Assembly (NCBI RefSeq): GCF_003254395.2
Contig: NC_037641.1
Coordinates: 1,225,001 to 1,289,000, forward strand
Origin: Apis mellifera
Lineage: Eukaryota; Arthropoda; Insecta; Hymenoptera; Apidae
Direction: 5' to 3'
Length of the DNA stretch: 64,000 nt
Part shown: positions 63,226 through 64,000 of the stretch, one piece after another
Layout: every line of letters begins with the position of its first letter
Numbering within the stretch: the stretch's first letter is position 1
The notes under the pieces: model-generated
Seen by the model: only the letters and a program-made list of their open reading frames with translations
What the model was told of the DNA's origin: nothing
Database searches by the model: none
Position numbers and translations under genes: made by a program

Positions 63226-64000
63226 AATATTTTTTCTATTATTACTTTTATAAAAACCACAGATGATTATTAAAATCTTTCATTAGTAGAAATAGTAAAG
63301 AAAGTTTGATTATTAGTTCTTCTAAGTTTGTTATGTTTAAAGTTTAGCAAAACAATATATATGAATTTTTTTGGGAAGTGAAATTATTACTTAATGAAAT
63401 AATGGAATTATTCTAAAACTATAATGCATACCCAATGCATATTAAGATTTTTAATATATGTAAAAATTAATATTCTACTATAATACTTATTTCATTTTTA
63501 TAATTGCTGTTTGCACTGATATTCAGCTATTGATAGAATTATTAATACATGATTAATTTTGTTTATAGTTTATATAATGTGTTTTTTTTTATACTTCTTT
63601 AAATAGAATATTAAAGACAAAAACTAGAACTGACTTATAAAGATTCAGATCAAGATAACTTAAACTTAATTTTTCAATAATTTTAGCATTTTCAATAATT
63701 ATAGTTTAGGTTTTTAATAGTAATTTACGAATATTCCTTATTCTAAACTTTCAAATTATTCAGATACAATAGCGATAATCATTTCATAAGTCAAATTTGC
63801 GTGCCAAATATTTTGTGATCAATCGCATAATTCTGATTCAATCAAAAACACAGAGTTCATAAAGAATATATTCAGTTAAGAATCAAATATCATTTAGATG
63901 CCATGGAAGCCAATCAGATTACAATTAGTTGTTGCAGAAATCAGAAGTCAGTCAAATATCAATCAAAAAATACTGAATACAATCAATCGCAAACACAATA
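63226..64000. other. AT-rich non-coding DNA, nothing recognised
   Basis: No long open frame. The last ~200 bases (about 63800-64000) are closer to ordinary composition and contain a loose run of CAATCA/TCAAT words, including a doubled GTCAGTCAAATATCAATCAA-type motif. No gene feature can be supported. Confidence 0.5.

Noticed and set aside
1..64000. CRISPR arrays, bacterial operons, plasmid or phage content
   Set aside because: No regularly spaced direct repeats with unique spacers, no ribosome-binding-site-led gene strings. Long intergenic AT-rich sequence with mariner fossils indicates an insect nuclear genome.
1..64000. Insect mitochondrial or AT-rich endosymbiont origin
   Set aside because: AT content would fit, but no mitochondrial or bacterial gene is present in 64 kb, and nuclear-type transposons with TA duplications are.

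Overview
This 64 kb window looks like eukaryotic nuclear DNA from a very AT-rich insect, most likely a hymenopteran of the honey-bee type. That assignment is an inference from three things: extreme A+T content with many (AT)n and TATAATA-type tracts, almost no long open frames on either strand, and decayed mariner transposons of types common in bees and ants. I found no convincing intact protein-coding gene, rRNA, tRNA or CRISPR array. Nearly all long frames are AT-driven chance frames. It reads as intergenic or long-intron DNA.

The recognisable content is a set of transposon fossils. The best are two mariner elements about 1.2 kb apart in the same orientation. The first (21987-22927) has perfect 30 bp inverted ends and a TA duplication. 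It is internally deleted, frameshifted, and lacks the first catalytic Asp block. The second (24103-25159) is an older Hsmar1/cecropia-like copy with stops, an internal duplication and eroded ends. A ~1.7 kb foldback element (11623-13327) has arms of about 0.6 kb and TTAA at both ends. A second long palindrome lies at 56430-57640, and a ~0.3 kb MITE-like hairpin at 47974-48280.

Several diverged dispersed repeat families link distant parts of the window. Family A is at 17934-18530 (reverse), 20981-21660, 51230-51918 and, as a fragment, 54694-54757. Family B is at 36945-37200 and 60548-60790. Family C is at 34940-35150 and 55200-55380. Family D is at 10120-10500 and 42290-42660. A pair of tRNA-like, B-box-bearing units sits at 33240-33372 and 33600-33735. 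A degenerate gag-like fragment with a broken zinc knuckle lies near 50.6-50.8 kb, and a weaker integrase-like fragment on the minus strand near 63.0-63.2 kb. Both may be Copia-type fossils.

Layout: 0-11.6 kb is AT-rich unique or simple sequence with one 165 bp-offset tandem duplication. 11.6-13.3 kb is the foldback. 17.9-25.2 kb is a transposon-dense stretch (family A twice, two mariners). 25-33 kb is simple AT DNA with TATAATA hairpins and a 56 bp tandem duplication. 33-37 kb holds SINE-like units, a small GC island with 9 bp repeats, one weak coding-exon candidate and family B. 37-47.9 kb is mostly featureless. 48-61 kb holds the MITE, the gag fossil, family A, C and B copies and the second palindrome. 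The last 3 kb has little to annotate. No genes were seen to work together. What the window shows is the turnover of old mobile DNA in an AT-rich genome.
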